This document shows, piece by piece, positions 1 through 6,688 of a stretch of 7,977 bases of DNA. The first letter of the stretch is position 1; each line of letters begins with the position of its first letter. Position numbers and translations under genes: made by a program. The stretch is from Lactobacillus sp. (GTDB lineage Bacteria; Bacillota; Bacilli; Lactobacillales; Lactobacillaceae): positions 99,238 through 107,214 of the forward strand of contig JAAVAW010000010.1 in the NCBI GenBank assembly GCA_014803905.1. Direction: 5' to 3'. Below the pieces are notes generated by a model. It worked only from the letters and a program-made list of their open reading frames with translations, was not told where the DNA came from and searched no databases.

Positions 1-601
1 AAAAAACACCTTTTTTGGCCCCAATTCAACGATTTCTGATTACTTTAATGCTGCTCAAACCGTACCGGCTGGTAGTAATGGCTTATTTTTTCATCCATAT
101 CTTGGCGGAGAAAGAGCACCAATTTGGAATCCAGATGCACGTGGCTCTTTTGTAGGATTAACTAGAAATCACACTCAACCCCAAATGGCTCGTAGTGTTT
201 TAGAAGGAATTATTTATAATCTAGCTGGTGTAGCAAAGACTTTAAGTGACCAAATTACCAGACCGGACGTTTTAAAAGTAACGGGTGGTTTTGTAAAAAG
301 TGATTTCATTAGACAGATGATTGCTGATGTTTTTAATGTTCCTGTCCAAACAATCAAACAAGAACAAGGCGGCGGTCTAGGTGCATTTTTTATGGCAACT
401 TTAGCCTTAGGATGGGAGAAAGAAGTAAAGGATATTAGAAAATTAATCGTTGAGGGAAAGACATATTTTCCCAATCCTACAAATGTTAAAATTTATCAAA
501 GTATTTTACCGATTTATCGTGAAATAGAAAATGATTTAGATCAAACTTATCAAAGAATTGCTCATTGGCAAGAAAGCAATCCTAATATGCTTAACAAATA
601 A
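1..601 (+). CDS. gntK: FGGY-family carbohydrate kinase, probably gluconokinase (3' part only)
   Basis: This is the C-terminal part (about 199 residues, reading frame from base 2) of an ATP-dependent sugar kinase; the N-terminal half lies outside the window. The frame reads straight through the left edge, so the methionine codon at 185 is internal. Visible signatures of the FGGY C-terminal domain are the stretch FFHPYLGGERAPIWNPDARG (about residues 29-48 of the visible part), then HTQPQMARSVLEG, the nucleotide-binding VTGGFVKSDFIRQMIADVF and a glycine-rich EQGGGLGA. The FHPYL-GERAPxW-ARGSF pattern is what I associate with gluconokinases of the xylulokinase subgroup, which convert D-gluconate to 6-phosphogluconate in the cytoplasm for the pentose phosphate route. 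Xylulokinase or another FGGY kinase cannot be excluded without the N-terminal half. The gene ends at TAA, and a strong palindromic terminator starts on its last base. The next gene is convergent. Confidence 0.8.
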   Translation, partial: KNTFFGPNSTISDYFNAAQTVPAGSNGLFFHPYLGGERAPIWNPDARGSFVGLTRNHTQPQMARSVLEGIIYNLAGVAKTLSDQITRPDVLKVTGGFVKSDFIRQMIADVFNVPVQTIKQEQGGGLGAFFMATLALGWEKEVKDIRKLIVEGKTYFPNPTNVKIYQSILPIYREIENDLDQTYQRIAHWQESNPNMLNK

Positions 602-634
602 AAAGTAACTTAGTTTTAAAACTAAGTTACTTTT
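601..634. terminator. Perfect 34-bp palindrome, bidirectional terminator
   Basis: Bases 601-617 are exactly complementary to 618-634: AAAAGTAACTTAGTTTT followed by its inverse. The palindrome is bounded by an A-run on the left and a T-run on the right, so it reads as stem plus U-tract on both strands. It sits between the convergent kinase gene (stop 599-601) and the glycerate kinase gene (stop complement 640-642), and very likely ends both transcripts. Confidence 0.85.
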
Positions 635-639
635 TATAT

Positions 640-1785
640 TTATGAATTATATGATTTAAGTAAACGGCCAATATTTTCACTTAGCAGACTAATATCTGCT
701 TTACTGTCATTCATTGCTTGAGTTAAACTTTTAGCTCCTGATTCAGTGGCAAAGATTGCATCAATTTTATCATCACCATATAATTGATCAATTCCTTTAC
801 CAATGTTTCCAGTTAAACAAATTACAGAACACTGAGGTGAAATCTTTTTTGCTAATTGCGCGACGCCGAATGGTGTTTTACCATATTGAGTTTGAAAATC
901 AGTCCCACCTTCACCTGTAAAAACAAGATTAGCATCTTTGACTTTTTTGGCAAAATTAGTTTCTTTTAGTACTAATTCGATGCCTGATTGTAAGTGGGCA
1001 CTAGTAAAAGCAAGTAAGCCAAAGGCCAACCCTCCCGCTGCTCCCGCACCTGGTGTATTTTCAAAATCCATGTTTAAATCACGTTTTACTATTGATGCAA
1101 AATGATGAAGATTTTGATCAAGTTCTTCAACCATTTCTGAAGTAGCTCCTTTTTGGGGACCAAACACACATGAGGCACCATTTTTACCAGTGAGGGGATT
1201 CTTAACATCACTAGCAAGAATGATTTGGATTTCTTTGAGTCGTGGGTCAAGTTGGCTAGTATCAATATAGGCTAAATGGCTCAAAGCTCCACCACCAAAG
1301 GGTAATTCTTGACCAAAACGATCAACTAATTTAACTCCAAGTGCTTGTGCCATTCCGGCACCACCATCATTAGTTGCACTACCACCAAGTCCAATGATTA
1401 TTTTCTTAACCCCCTGATCTAAGGCAACTTTGATTAATTGACCAGTACCAAAAGTGGTCGTAGTTAAAGGATTAGCAGTTTGATCATCAATATATTGAAT
1501 ACCGCTAGCCTCTGCCATTTCAATAATTGCCGTATTCTTCTCTTTAAGTAAGCCATATTTTGCTTTAATAGGAGTATCAAGTGGGGAACGGACAGTGGTA
1601 GTTAAAATTTTTCCTTTGTTTGCTGTAACGATAGTTTCCATTGTACCTTCACCACCATCAGCCATGGGAATTAATTGATAATCTGCATTAGAAAAAATAG
1701 GTTTTAATCCCTGATAAATGGCCTGACTTACTTCTTTAGCACTTAAAGATCCTTTAAAAGAATCAGGAGCAATAATGATTTTCAT
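640..1785 (-). CDS. glxK: Glycerate 2-kinase (GlxK/GarK type)
   Basis: This 381-residue protein has the usual length for type I glycerate kinases, which phosphorylate D-glycerate to 2-phosphoglycerate with ATP and so feed glycerate into lower glycolysis. Family motifs in order are APDSFKGSLSA (6-16), PMADGGEGT (40-48), EMAEASGI (89-96), GLGGSATNDGGAGMAQALG (132-150), ASDVKNPLTG (191-200), FGPQKGA (208-214), GAGAAGGLAFG (246-256) and QYGKTPFGVA (300-309). The motif usually written GEGRxDxQT is GEGGTDFQT here (291-299), so the arginine is glycine. The start is the ATG at 1785, preceded by a moderate AGAGAG-type RBS about 9 nt upstream. The gene upstream on this strand (DXS-like) ends at 1879 and is followed by its own hairpin terminator. 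I see no convincing promoter between that hairpin and this start, so expression may depend on readthrough. The enzyme assignment is firm; the physiological source of glycerate is unknown. Confidence 0.93.
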   Translation of the reverse strand: MKIIIAPDSFKGSLSAKEVSQAIYQGLKPIFSNADYQLIPMADGGEGTMETIVTANKGKILTTTVRSPLDTPIKAKYGLLKEKNTAIIEMAEASGIQYIDDQTANPLTTTTFGTGQLIKVALDQGVKKIIIGLGGSATNDGGAGMAQALGVKLVDRFGQELPFGGGALSHLAYIDTSQLDPRLKEIQIILASDVKNPLTGKNGASCVFGPQKGATSEMVEELDQNLHHFASIVKRDLNMDFENTPGAGAAGGLAFGLLAFTSAHLQSGIELVLKETNFAKKVKDANLVFTGEGGTDFQTQYGKTPFGVAQLAKKISPQCSVICLTGNIGKGIDQLYGDDKIDAIFATESGAKSLTQAMNDSKADISLLSENIGRLLKSYNS

Positions 1786-1824
1786 AATTATAATCTCTCT
1801 TTCTTGGATAAATATATTTTAAAA

Positions 1825-1860
1825 CAAAAAGAGATCTGATGTATTTCAGATCTCTTTTTG
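1825..1860 (-). terminator. Hairpin terminator of the DXS-like gene
   Basis: A 15-bp perfect stem (1825-1839 with 1846-1860; core GAGATCTGA/TCAGATCTC) with a 6-nt loop begins 18 bases past the DXS-like stop on the minus strand. The stem ends in an A5/T5 block that supplies a U-run on the minus-strand transcript. It lies between that gene and glycerate kinase. Confidence 0.8.
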
Positions 1861-1878
1861 AAATTTATAAAAATTATA

Positions 1879-3636
1879 TTAGTTAAGATGTAATTTAATA
1901 TCAGACACTATCTGTTCAACAGTAATATGATTACGTTCCATGATATTTTTAACTGCCTCTTGATCAGTGTAAACACGATCTTGTCCATAGTTTAAGACCT
2001 TAACTTCTTGATTACCTAAATAAGAAGCAACTTTTTGACCGTAACCACCATCTAAAGTATTGTCCTCAAGGGTTACTATTACATCACTATCTTGAGCTAG
2101 TTGATTGAGTGATTGTTTATCTAAAATATTAGCAGAAAGTGGGTTAACTAAAGTTGCATCAAGTTCTTGTGCAACTTCACTTGCTAAACCATAAAAGTCA
2201 CCTAAACCAATAATTGTAATTTTAGAATTTTTACCTGGTTTGATTTGGTACTCAATCTTATCATAGTTTTTAATAGTATGGGTTTCATCACCCTCAGGAA
2301 CTGGTTTAGTTGGCATCTTAATGGCGATTGGATGCTTACGCTGACTTATTGCCCATTCCATCATAGCTTTTTCTTCAGCCAAAGTAGTTGGAGCCAAGTA
2401 GTTCCAGTTAGGTAAGTTACCAATCATAACTTGGTCAAATACACCTAAGTGAGTTTTAGATTGAGCAGAAATTCCACCACCGGCGACCATCATAACAACT
2501 GGTAAGTTATTAGCTGCTACATCATGTGAAAGTTGATCGAAAGCTCGTTGTAAGAAAGTAGAATTTTCAAAAAGAATTGGTACACCGCCTTCTTTAGCAC
2601 TACCAGCAGCAAAGGCCACCGATTGTTGTTCAGCAATACCGACATCTGTGTAGTTATCTGGATATTGCTTTTTGATCTCATCAAGACCAAAGACTCCAGG
2701 AATAGCCGCGTTAATTGCTAAAGTAGTTTTATCTTTTTCGATTTGTTTTTTGGTAACATCTAAGGCAACACTATTAGCATTTGGTAATTTTGGTGCAGGA
2801 ACTGTGGTTTTATCAGTCTTTAGATCAAACGGTAAAACCCAGTGGTGAGCTTCTTCGTCATCAATTGCAGGTTGATAACCTTTACCTTTAAGAGTATTGA
2901 TATGTAAGACTACTGGATGATCAATATCTTTTACTTTTTCAAAAGCCGCAATCATTTTTTCGATGTCATTACCATTTGCTTCATAGTAATATTCAAAGCC
3001 CATAGCGGTAAATGGATTTTCGGGAGTTTTTCCGTTGCTGTCACGTAATTTCTTTAGGGCAGTAACTACACCACCAACATTTTCATCAATTGACATTTGA
3101 TTATCGTTAATAATGGTCAAGAGATTATGCTTTTCAATAGCTGCATTATTTAGTCCTTCAAAAGCGAGACCACCAGTTAAAGACCCATCACCAATTAAAG
3201 CAGCAATTCTTTCATGACCACCCTTTAAATCACGTGCTTTAGCTAGTCCAGTAGCAAGTGCAATTGAAGTAGAAGTGTGTCCAATGGCAAAGTAATCATA
3301 CGGACTTTCGTCAGGATTAGTGTAAGGAGTCACATCTTCATAATGTTCTGGATCAAGCCAGCCAATAGCACGACCAGTTAACATTTTATGTGGATAAGTT
3401 TGATGAGAAACATCCCAAACAATTTTATCTTTTGGTGCATCAAAGACATAATGATAAGCGATCGTAGTTTCTACAATTCCTAAGTCAGGACCTAAGTGAC
3501 CACCTTCAACAGAGTCTTTTTCAAGAATTAAAGTTCTAATTTCAGAAGCTAGTTGCTTTAATTGATCTAAATTTAACTTCTTTAAGTCTTTCGGACTATT
3601 AATTTTATTAAGTAAAAAATCAGGATGTTGATTCAT
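1879..3636 (-). CDS. 1-deoxy-D-xylulose-5-phosphate synthase-like ThDP enzyme (divergent)
   Basis: This 585-residue protein is about 35 shorter than typical DXS (near 620). The DXS/transketolase layout is intact: an N-terminal ThDP domain with GGH (45-47, the counterpart of E. coli His49), the GDG...NDN thiamine/Mg motif (149-151, 177-179) and GHTSTSIA (119-126); a middle pyrimidine domain with VGIAEQ (332-337, catalytic Glu336 like E. coli Glu370) and STFLQRAFDQ (359-368); and a C-terminal transketolase domain with LEDNTLDGGYG (523-533). The loop between MSIDENVG (181-188) and MGFEYY is short, which explains most of the length difference. Several substrate residues of true DXS are missing: DRAG is AGGG (385-388), YPRG is MPTK (441-444), and the Tyr392 position is Asn358. 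It therefore probably uses another acceptor. An AGGAGG RBS 6 nt before the ATG fixes the start. The substrate is not known. Confidence 0.85.
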   Translation of the reverse strand: MNQHPDFLLNKINSPKDLKKLNLDQLKQLASEIRTLILEKDSVEGGHLGPDLGIVETTIAYHYVFDAPKDKIVWDVSHQTYPHKMLTGRAIGWLDPEHYEDVTPYTNPDESPYDYFAIGHTSTSIALATGLAKARDLKGGHERIAALIGDGSLTGGLAFEGLNNAAIEKHNLLTIINDNQMSIDENVGGVVTALKKLRDSNGKTPENPFTAMGFEYYYEANGNDIEKMIAAFEKVKDIDHPVVLHINTLKGKGYQPAIDDEEAHHWVLPFDLKTDKTTVPAPKLPNANSVALDVTKKQIEKDKTTLAINAAIPGVFGLDEIKKQYPDNYTDVGIAEQQSVAFAAGSAKEGGVPILFENSTFLQRAFDQLSHDVAANNLPVVMMVAGGGISAQSKTHLGVFDQVMIGNLPNWNYLAPTTLAEEKAMMEWAISQRKHPIAIKMPTKPVPEGDETHTIKNYDKIEYQIKPGKNSKITIIGLGDFYGLASEVAQELDATLVNPLSANILDKQSLNQLAQDSDVIVTLEDNTLDGGYGQKVASYLGNQEVKVLNYGQDRVYTDQEAVKNIMERNHITVEQIVSDIKLHLN

Positions 3637-3642
3637 AATATA

Positions 3643-3648
3643 CCTCCT
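3643..3648 (-). promoter_or_regulatory. RBS of the DXS-like gene
   Basis: On the minus strand AGGAGG lies 6 nt before the ATG at 3634-3636. It is only 5 bases from the T-run of the upstream hairpin, so translation initiation and the hairpin are physically adjacent. Confidence 0.85.
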
Positions 3649-3653
3649 AAAAT

Positions 3654-3695
3654 AAAAAAGCTTACTTTTTAATTGTAAGTCAAAAAGTAGGCTTT
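3654..3695 (-). terminator. Hairpin plus T-run between MFS gene and DXS-like gene (terminator or leader attenuator)
   Basis: Bases 3657-3670 pair with 3682-3695 (14 bp including one G-T pair, 11-nt loop). On the minus strand the stem ends in six T residues (3654-3659). It lies 42 bases beyond the MFS stop, as expected for the MFS terminator. It also lies directly upstream of the DXS-like RBS with no space for a separate promoter, so it may act as an attenuator in that gene's leader. A smaller alternative pairing exists between 3661-3665 and 3675-3679. Confidence 0.7.
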
Positions 3696-3736
3696 AGGTA
3701 AGTAATTAAACTCATTTAAATAGAATTAGGCTCTGA

Positions 3737-4954
3737 TTATTTATTCTTTTGGATTCTTAAGGTTAGGAATAGGGCAATAAAACTAATTACAAAGGCGATT
3801 GCATTAATCCACCAACCAAAATTATAACTACCAGTTTTATCGAATAATAAACCGTCAAGATAAACAGAGATTGACATGGCAAAAGCACCTAGCATATTAA
3901 TGATTGAAAGAATATTACTGTAATCTTTCGCACCAAATTCATCGCGAATTAAGTAAGGGAGCGCAACTAAACAGATACCTTGGCCAAGTCCTAAAATAAA
4001 AGCTGCTCCGATCAAAAGATTACCATTATTTAAAAAGATTTGACCGAACCAGCCCAGAAAACCAAATAAAGAATAAAAGAAGAGTACAATTCGAGCATTA
4101 AAACGGTCAAGCAAGTAACCAATGGAAATTTTACCAGCTGCTGCTCCTAACATAAGTCCTGAAACAACGGTAGCACCAGTGGTTAAAGGTAGTCCTATAT
4201 TTACTATATGACCAGAAATATGTTGTACAGAACCTGATACATATTGTAAAGCAATCATAGCTAAAGCAATTGCATAAAAGACTGGCATTTTGGCTGCTTG
4301 TTGTAAAGTGAATCCAGAGTTTTCAATTTTACTCTGTTGACTAGTTTCTTTTTCTCCATAGGCTAAATGTTTATCATTAGGTTGTGCTTGTAAAAATAAT
4401 GCAGTTGGTACCAAAATTATTAAAATTAAGAGTCCTTCAGCTAAATAACCGCTACGCCAACCATTACGAGTAATAATTCCGGCAATAATTGGGTTGAATA
4501 TAGTTCCACCAACAGCAGATAGTCCAAGAGCTATTCCCATCACTGTCCCTAGTTTTTGATTGAACCAATTACCTAATAAAACTGGGATAGATAAAGTAAT
4601 TGCAATTGGTTGACAAATACCAATAATTACCCAGGCAATATAAAAGTGTACTAAAGAGTGGGCTTGCGTTAATGACAACATGCTCAAAGCGATAATTGAA
4701 AAACATGCTACTAAAAGCCAACGCAAGTTAACTTTACTCATAATTTTACCGGCAAAAATCAAGGTAATGGCAGCTGCTGCATTCTGAAAAGTACCCATTA
4801 AAGAAACGCTAGCACGGCCAACACCAAAACTTTTACTAACAGGTTCAAAAAATAAACCGATTGTATTAACTAATAAACCAAATCCAATAATTGAGATTAA
4901 ACAGGTGGCAATAAAAACCCACCACGGATAAATACTTTTTTGCTTATTTTTCAA
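3737..4954 (-). CDS. MFS transporter, 12 TM (monocarboxylate / oxalate-formate antiporter-like)
   Basis: This 405-residue integral membrane protein has two six-helix halves joined by a hydrophilic loop at about 190-222, typical of the Major Facilitator Superfamily. Motif-A-like loops are visible at 69-80 (GKIMSKVNLRWL) and 274-288 (GKISIGYLLDRFNAR). The segment GNWFNQKLGTVMGIALGLSA (128-147) followed by GWRSGYLAEG (165-174) resembles the MCT/OFA branch that moves small carboxylates, so an organic anion is a plausible substrate, but this is inference. The start is a TTG at 4952-4954: no ATG or GTG lies in frame near it, the first helix begins around residue 10, and the next methionine is at 53. 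The RBS is weak (GCGAG, about 11 nt away). A good promoter lies just upstream and a hairpin follows downstream, so the gene is probably monocistronic or reads into the DXS-like gene. Confidence 0.85.
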   Translation of the reverse strand: MKNKQKSIYPWWVFIATCLISIIGFGLLVNTIGLFFEPVSKSFGVGRASVSLMGTFQNAAAAITLIFAGKIMSKVNLRWLLVACFSIIALSMLSLTQAHSLVHFYIAWVIIGICQPIAITLSIPVLLGNWFNQKLGTVMGIALGLSAVGGTIFNPIIAGIITRNGWRSGYLAEGLLILIILVPTALFLQAQPNDKHLAYGEKETSQQSKIENSGFTLQQAAKMPVFYAIALAMIALQYVSGSVQHISGHIVNIGLPLTTGATVVSGLMLGAAAGKISIGYLLDRFNARIVLFFYSLFGFLGWFGQIFLNNGNLLIGAAFILGLGQGICLVALPYLIRDEFGAKDYSNILSIINMLGAFAMSISVYLDGLLFDKTGSYNFGWWINAIAFVISFIALFLTLRIQKNK

Positions 4955-4990
4955 ATTTCTATTCTCGCTTTCTAAAAGTTAGTCTTGCTA

Positions 4991-5020
4991 ATTATATTGG
5001 AAATAGGTAGAAAAAGGCAA
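4991..5020 (-). promoter_or_regulatory. Promoter of the MFS transporter gene
   Basis: On the minus strand a perfect TATAAT (4991-4996) is preceded after an 18-bp spacer by TTGCCT (5015-5020, 4 of 6 to the -35 consensus). The predicted start point is about 30 bases before the TTG start codon. The promoter sits directly after the T-rich tail of the upstream polyprenyl synthase terminator. Confidence 0.65.
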
Positions 5021-5030
5021 AAAAATATAA

Positions 5031-5061
5031 AAAATAAGCAAGTAAAAGACTTGCTTATTTT
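5031..5061 (-). terminator. Hairpin terminator of the polyprenyl synthase gene
   Basis: A perfect 13-bp stem (5031-5043 with 5049-5061, AATAAGCAAGT arm) with a 5-nt loop starts about 10 bases after the polyprenyl synthase stop. On the minus strand it continues into a T-rich tail. Confidence 0.85.
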
Positions 5062-5071
5062 GAATGAATAT

Positions 5072-6121
5072 TTAATATTTCCGATCTAGTAATTGATGGG
5101 TAAGTTCTTCAATTTGATCCCTTGTACTACCTGCAGGCCAATTTTTTCTTAAGTATTTTATGGCTTTATTGGTATATTCATCAGCTAGTTTAGTAGCACT
5201 AGCAACACCACCATATTCTTTTACTAGTTGATCAATTTGTTCCAATTGCTCTTTAGTTAAATTATTTTCATATTTAACTAAATTATGTAGTTGGTTATTT
5301 TGATCTTTTTGTAAGGCATAGATTAAAGGGGCAGAATAAACTCCATCTTTTACATCTAAAAGTACTGGCTTTTTAAAATCTTTTGCATTAGTTGAATAAT
5401 CCAAAATATCATCACGAATTTGAAAAGCCTGTCCTAAAACTTCACCAAATTTTTTTGCCTTTAGCGCACTTGTTAAGTTACTCCCTGATTCATAACTACC
5501 TAAAAGACAGGCCAGACCAAAAAGCACTCCGGTTTTTCCTTTAATATGTTCAAGATACTGTTTAATTGAGATGTTGATATCATATGCTGAATCATATTGC
5601 TGGGTTTCTCCTAATAATATCTCTTCCATTGTTTTACTATCTCGCTTAACACTAGATAAATCTTTAGCATTGTGACTTAAAATGTTAAGTGAAACAGCAA
5701 ATAAGTAGTCGCCAGCATAAACCGCTATGTGTTTACCATATTTTGCTTGAATTGAAGGTTGCCCATGCCGCATATCTGATTCATCAATAATATCATCATG
5801 AATTAAAGTAGCATTGTGTAACATCTCGACAGATGCAGCTAAATTTAATAATTGCTGACGTTTCTTGATGGTGGGCTCATTAAATTCACTAAAAAGCATC
5901 ACAAATGCTGGACGAAGCATTTTTCCAGGAGTAGAGAATGTGTCAGAAAGGGCATCTCCCATAACCCCATTTATATGTTTAATATGGTTGAGGATAATTT
6001 GATTTACCTCAATCATATCATCTTGGATATCTGAATAATTGTCCCAAAAAATAAATTTATCGTTTATTTTCTTGGATTTATACTTACTTAATTTATCCTG
6101 TAAGGATGATAATTTGATCAT
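5072..6121 (-). CDS. Polyprenyl diphosphate synthase (long-chain trans-isoprenyl transferase)
   Basis: A 349-residue cytoplasmic enzyme that adds isopentenyl diphosphate units to an allylic diphosphate. Both aspartate-rich motifs are intact: DDIID (109-113) and DDILD (237-241). Also present are GKMLRP (66-71), RHG (118-120), GDYL (137-140), GETQQ (171-175) and GKT (195-197). The residues just before the first motif are small (Ala104, Thr105) rather than aromatic, which in this family points to a long chain (hexa/heptaprenyl type) rather than farnesyl diphosphate. In the segment after the second motif the usual GKxTLP is GVYSAP (260-265), so a conserved lysine is valine. The product is probably the side chain of a quinone or another long prenyl lipid, but no quinone gene is in view. 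The start is the ATG at 6121 with an AGGGA RBS. The gene is divergent from rpmG. Confidence 0.9.
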   Translation of the reverse strand: MIKLSSLQDKLSKYKSKKINDKFIFWDNYSDIQDDMIEVNQIILNHIKHINGVMGDALSDTFSTPGKMLRPAFVMLFSEFNEPTIKKRQQLLNLAASVEMLHNATLIHDDIIDESDMRHGQPSIQAKYGKHIAVYAGDYLFAVSLNILSHNAKDLSSVKRDSKTMEEILLGETQQYDSAYDINISIKQYLEHIKGKTGVLFGLACLLGSYESGSNLTSALKAKKFGEVLGQAFQIRDDILDYSTNAKDFKKPVLLDVKDGVYSAPLIYALQKDQNNQLHNLVKYENNLTKEQLEQIDQLVKEYGGVASATKLADEYTNKAIKYLRKNWPAGSTRDQIEELTHQLLDRKY

Positions 6122-6274
6122 AATAAAATTCCCTATTAATATATTTTCTATCTTAGAGTTTACACTAGAAAATAGTTAATCTATAGTTATTTAAATTCTT
6201 TATTGAAATAATTTAAAGATATTGATAACATATATTTTTTTTGATAGTATTAAACACAGTTTAGGAGTGATTGT
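6122..6274. other. Divergent intergenic region between polyprenyl synthase gene and rpmG
   Basis: This 153-bp A+T-rich spacer must hold promoters for both directions. The rpmG side has a clear one, annotated separately. On the minus strand a weak candidate is TAAGAT with TTAACT 18 bp upstream (each 4 of 6), about 30 bases before the polyprenyl synthase start. Two copies of ATAGTTA (6172-6178 and 6183-6189) lie 11 bp apart in direct orientation near that minus-strand candidate. No further ORF or RNA is evident. Confidence 0.6.
6222..6250 (+). promoter_or_regulatory. Extended -10 promoter of rpmG-secE
   Basis: TTGATA (6222-6227, 5 of 6), a 17-bp spacer, then TAGTAT (6245-6250, 4 of 6) preceded by a TGn element at 6242-6244. 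Transcription would start near 6257, leaving a leader of under 20 nt before rpmG. A second possible pair, TTGAAA (6203-6208) with TAACAT 17 bp downstream, lies slightly upstream. Confidence 0.6.
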
Positions 6275-6424
6275 ATGGCAGTAAAAAAAGCATCACTTGC
6301 TTGCACTGAATGTGGATCACGCAATTATTCTATTACAGCAAGTAAGAATCGAACATCAAGATTAGAATTAAAAAAGTTTTGCAAGCACTGTGGAAAACAG
6401 ACTTTGCATAAGGAAACGAGGTAA
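6275..6424 (+). CDS. rpmG: 50S ribosomal protein L33, zinc-binding form
   Basis: A 49-residue basic protein of the large ribosomal subunit, located near the E site. The sequence begins MAVKKASLACTECGSRNYS and contains two CxxC pairs (Cys10/Cys13 and Cys36/Cys39), so this is the zinc-containing C+ version; Bacillota often also carry a zinc-free copy elsewhere. The length fits the family. The ATG is preceded by AGGAG 7 nt upstream. secE starts only 5 bases after its stop, so the two are co-transcribed and probably translationally coupled. The position directly in front of secE-nusG-rplK-rplA is the standard Bacillota arrangement. Confidence 0.95.
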   Translation: MAVKKASLACTECGSRNYSITASKNRTSRLELKKFCKHCGKQTLHKETR

Positions 6425-6429
6425 GCTTA

Positions 6430-6600
6430 ATGATTAAGTTCTTTAAGAGTGTTGGGCATACAATGAAAGAAGTTACGTGGCCAACGTGGAAAGAAAATAG
6501 AAGAGACACTGGTATGGTGATTACTGCTTCAATTTTGTTTGGAATCTACCTTGGTTTATTGGATTTATTATTTTCTTACCTTGTGCAAACTTTCTTTTAA
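6430..6600 (+). CDS. secE: Preprotein translocase subunit SecE
   Basis: A 56-residue small membrane subunit of the SecYEG channel, which clamps SecY and stabilises the translocon. It has the short Gram-positive form: an amphipathic N-terminal helix with the family motif MKEVTWPTWKE (12-22), then one transmembrane helix at about 30-53 and no extra N-terminal helices as in enterobacteria. The ATG at 6430 has GAGG at the very end of rpmG as its RBS (8-nt spacing), so the RBS overlaps the upstream coding region. A promoter and a hairpin for nusG follow directly after the stop. Confidence 0.95.
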   Translation: MIKFFKSVGHTMKEVTWPTWKENRRDTGMVITASILFGIYLGLLDLLFSYLVQTFF

Positions 6601-6611
6601 TAAAAAGAATG

Positions 6612-6620
6612 TGCTATAAT
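6612..6620 (+). promoter_or_regulatory. Extended -10 promoter of nusG
   Basis: TGC followed by a perfect TATAAT (6615-6620) lies 12 bases after the secE stop. The -35 position (6592-6597, TTCTTT) matches poorly, as is common when a TGn extension is present. The predicted start is around 6627, only a few bases before the leader hairpin. Confidence 0.65.
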
Positions 6621-6632
6621 GAATGCAACAGG

Positions 6633-6657
6633 AAAAGCCTCCAATGGAGGTTTTTTT
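6633..6657 (+). terminator. Intrinsic-terminator-like hairpin in the nusG leader
   Basis: CCTCC (6638-6642) pairs with GGAGG (6646-6650) across a 3-nt loop. The stem extends through a G-T pair and up to four A-T pairs (6633-6637 with 6651-6655) and is followed by a run of seven T (6651-6657). It lies between the nusG promoter and the nusG start. It can also end the rpmG-secE transcript. With no other promoter visible before nusG, it probably acts as an attenuator. Confidence 0.75.
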
Positions 6658-6673
6658 ATTTGCAAAAATTATT

Positions 6674-6679
6674 AAGGAG
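6674..6679 (+). promoter_or_regulatory. RBS that fixes the nusG start
   Basis: AAGGAG lies 9 nt before the ATG at 6689. The frame is open back to an ATG at 6623, but that longer version would place the terminator hairpin and this RBS inside the coding region. The RBS position therefore decides for 6689. Confidence 0.85.
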
Positions 6680-6688
6680 TTAAGACAA

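Noticed and set aside
214..474. Minus-strand open frame of 86 codons
   Set aside because: It lies wholly antisense to the FGGY kinase, whose conserved motifs cover the region; the predicted protein shows no recognisable motif.
1787..1792. TATAAT on the minus strand next to the glycerate kinase start
   Set aside because: It ends 1 base before the ATG, so it cannot serve as a -10 element for a transcript carrying the RBS; A+T-rich chance match.
3678..3683. TTGACT on the minus strand as a -35 box for the DXS-like gene
   Set aside because: It lies in the hairpin loop and stem edge, and no -10-like hexamer occurs at 16-19 bp (the sequence there is the T-run).
5852..6034. Plus-strand open frame of 60 codons
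   Set aside because: It is antisense to the conserved N-terminal third of the polyprenyl synthase gene and has no supporting motif.
6623..6688. N-terminal extension of NusG by 22 residues
   Set aside because: It would contain the terminator hairpin and the AAGGAG RBS, and it would start upstream of the predicted transcription start. The normal NusG N-terminus begins at 6689.
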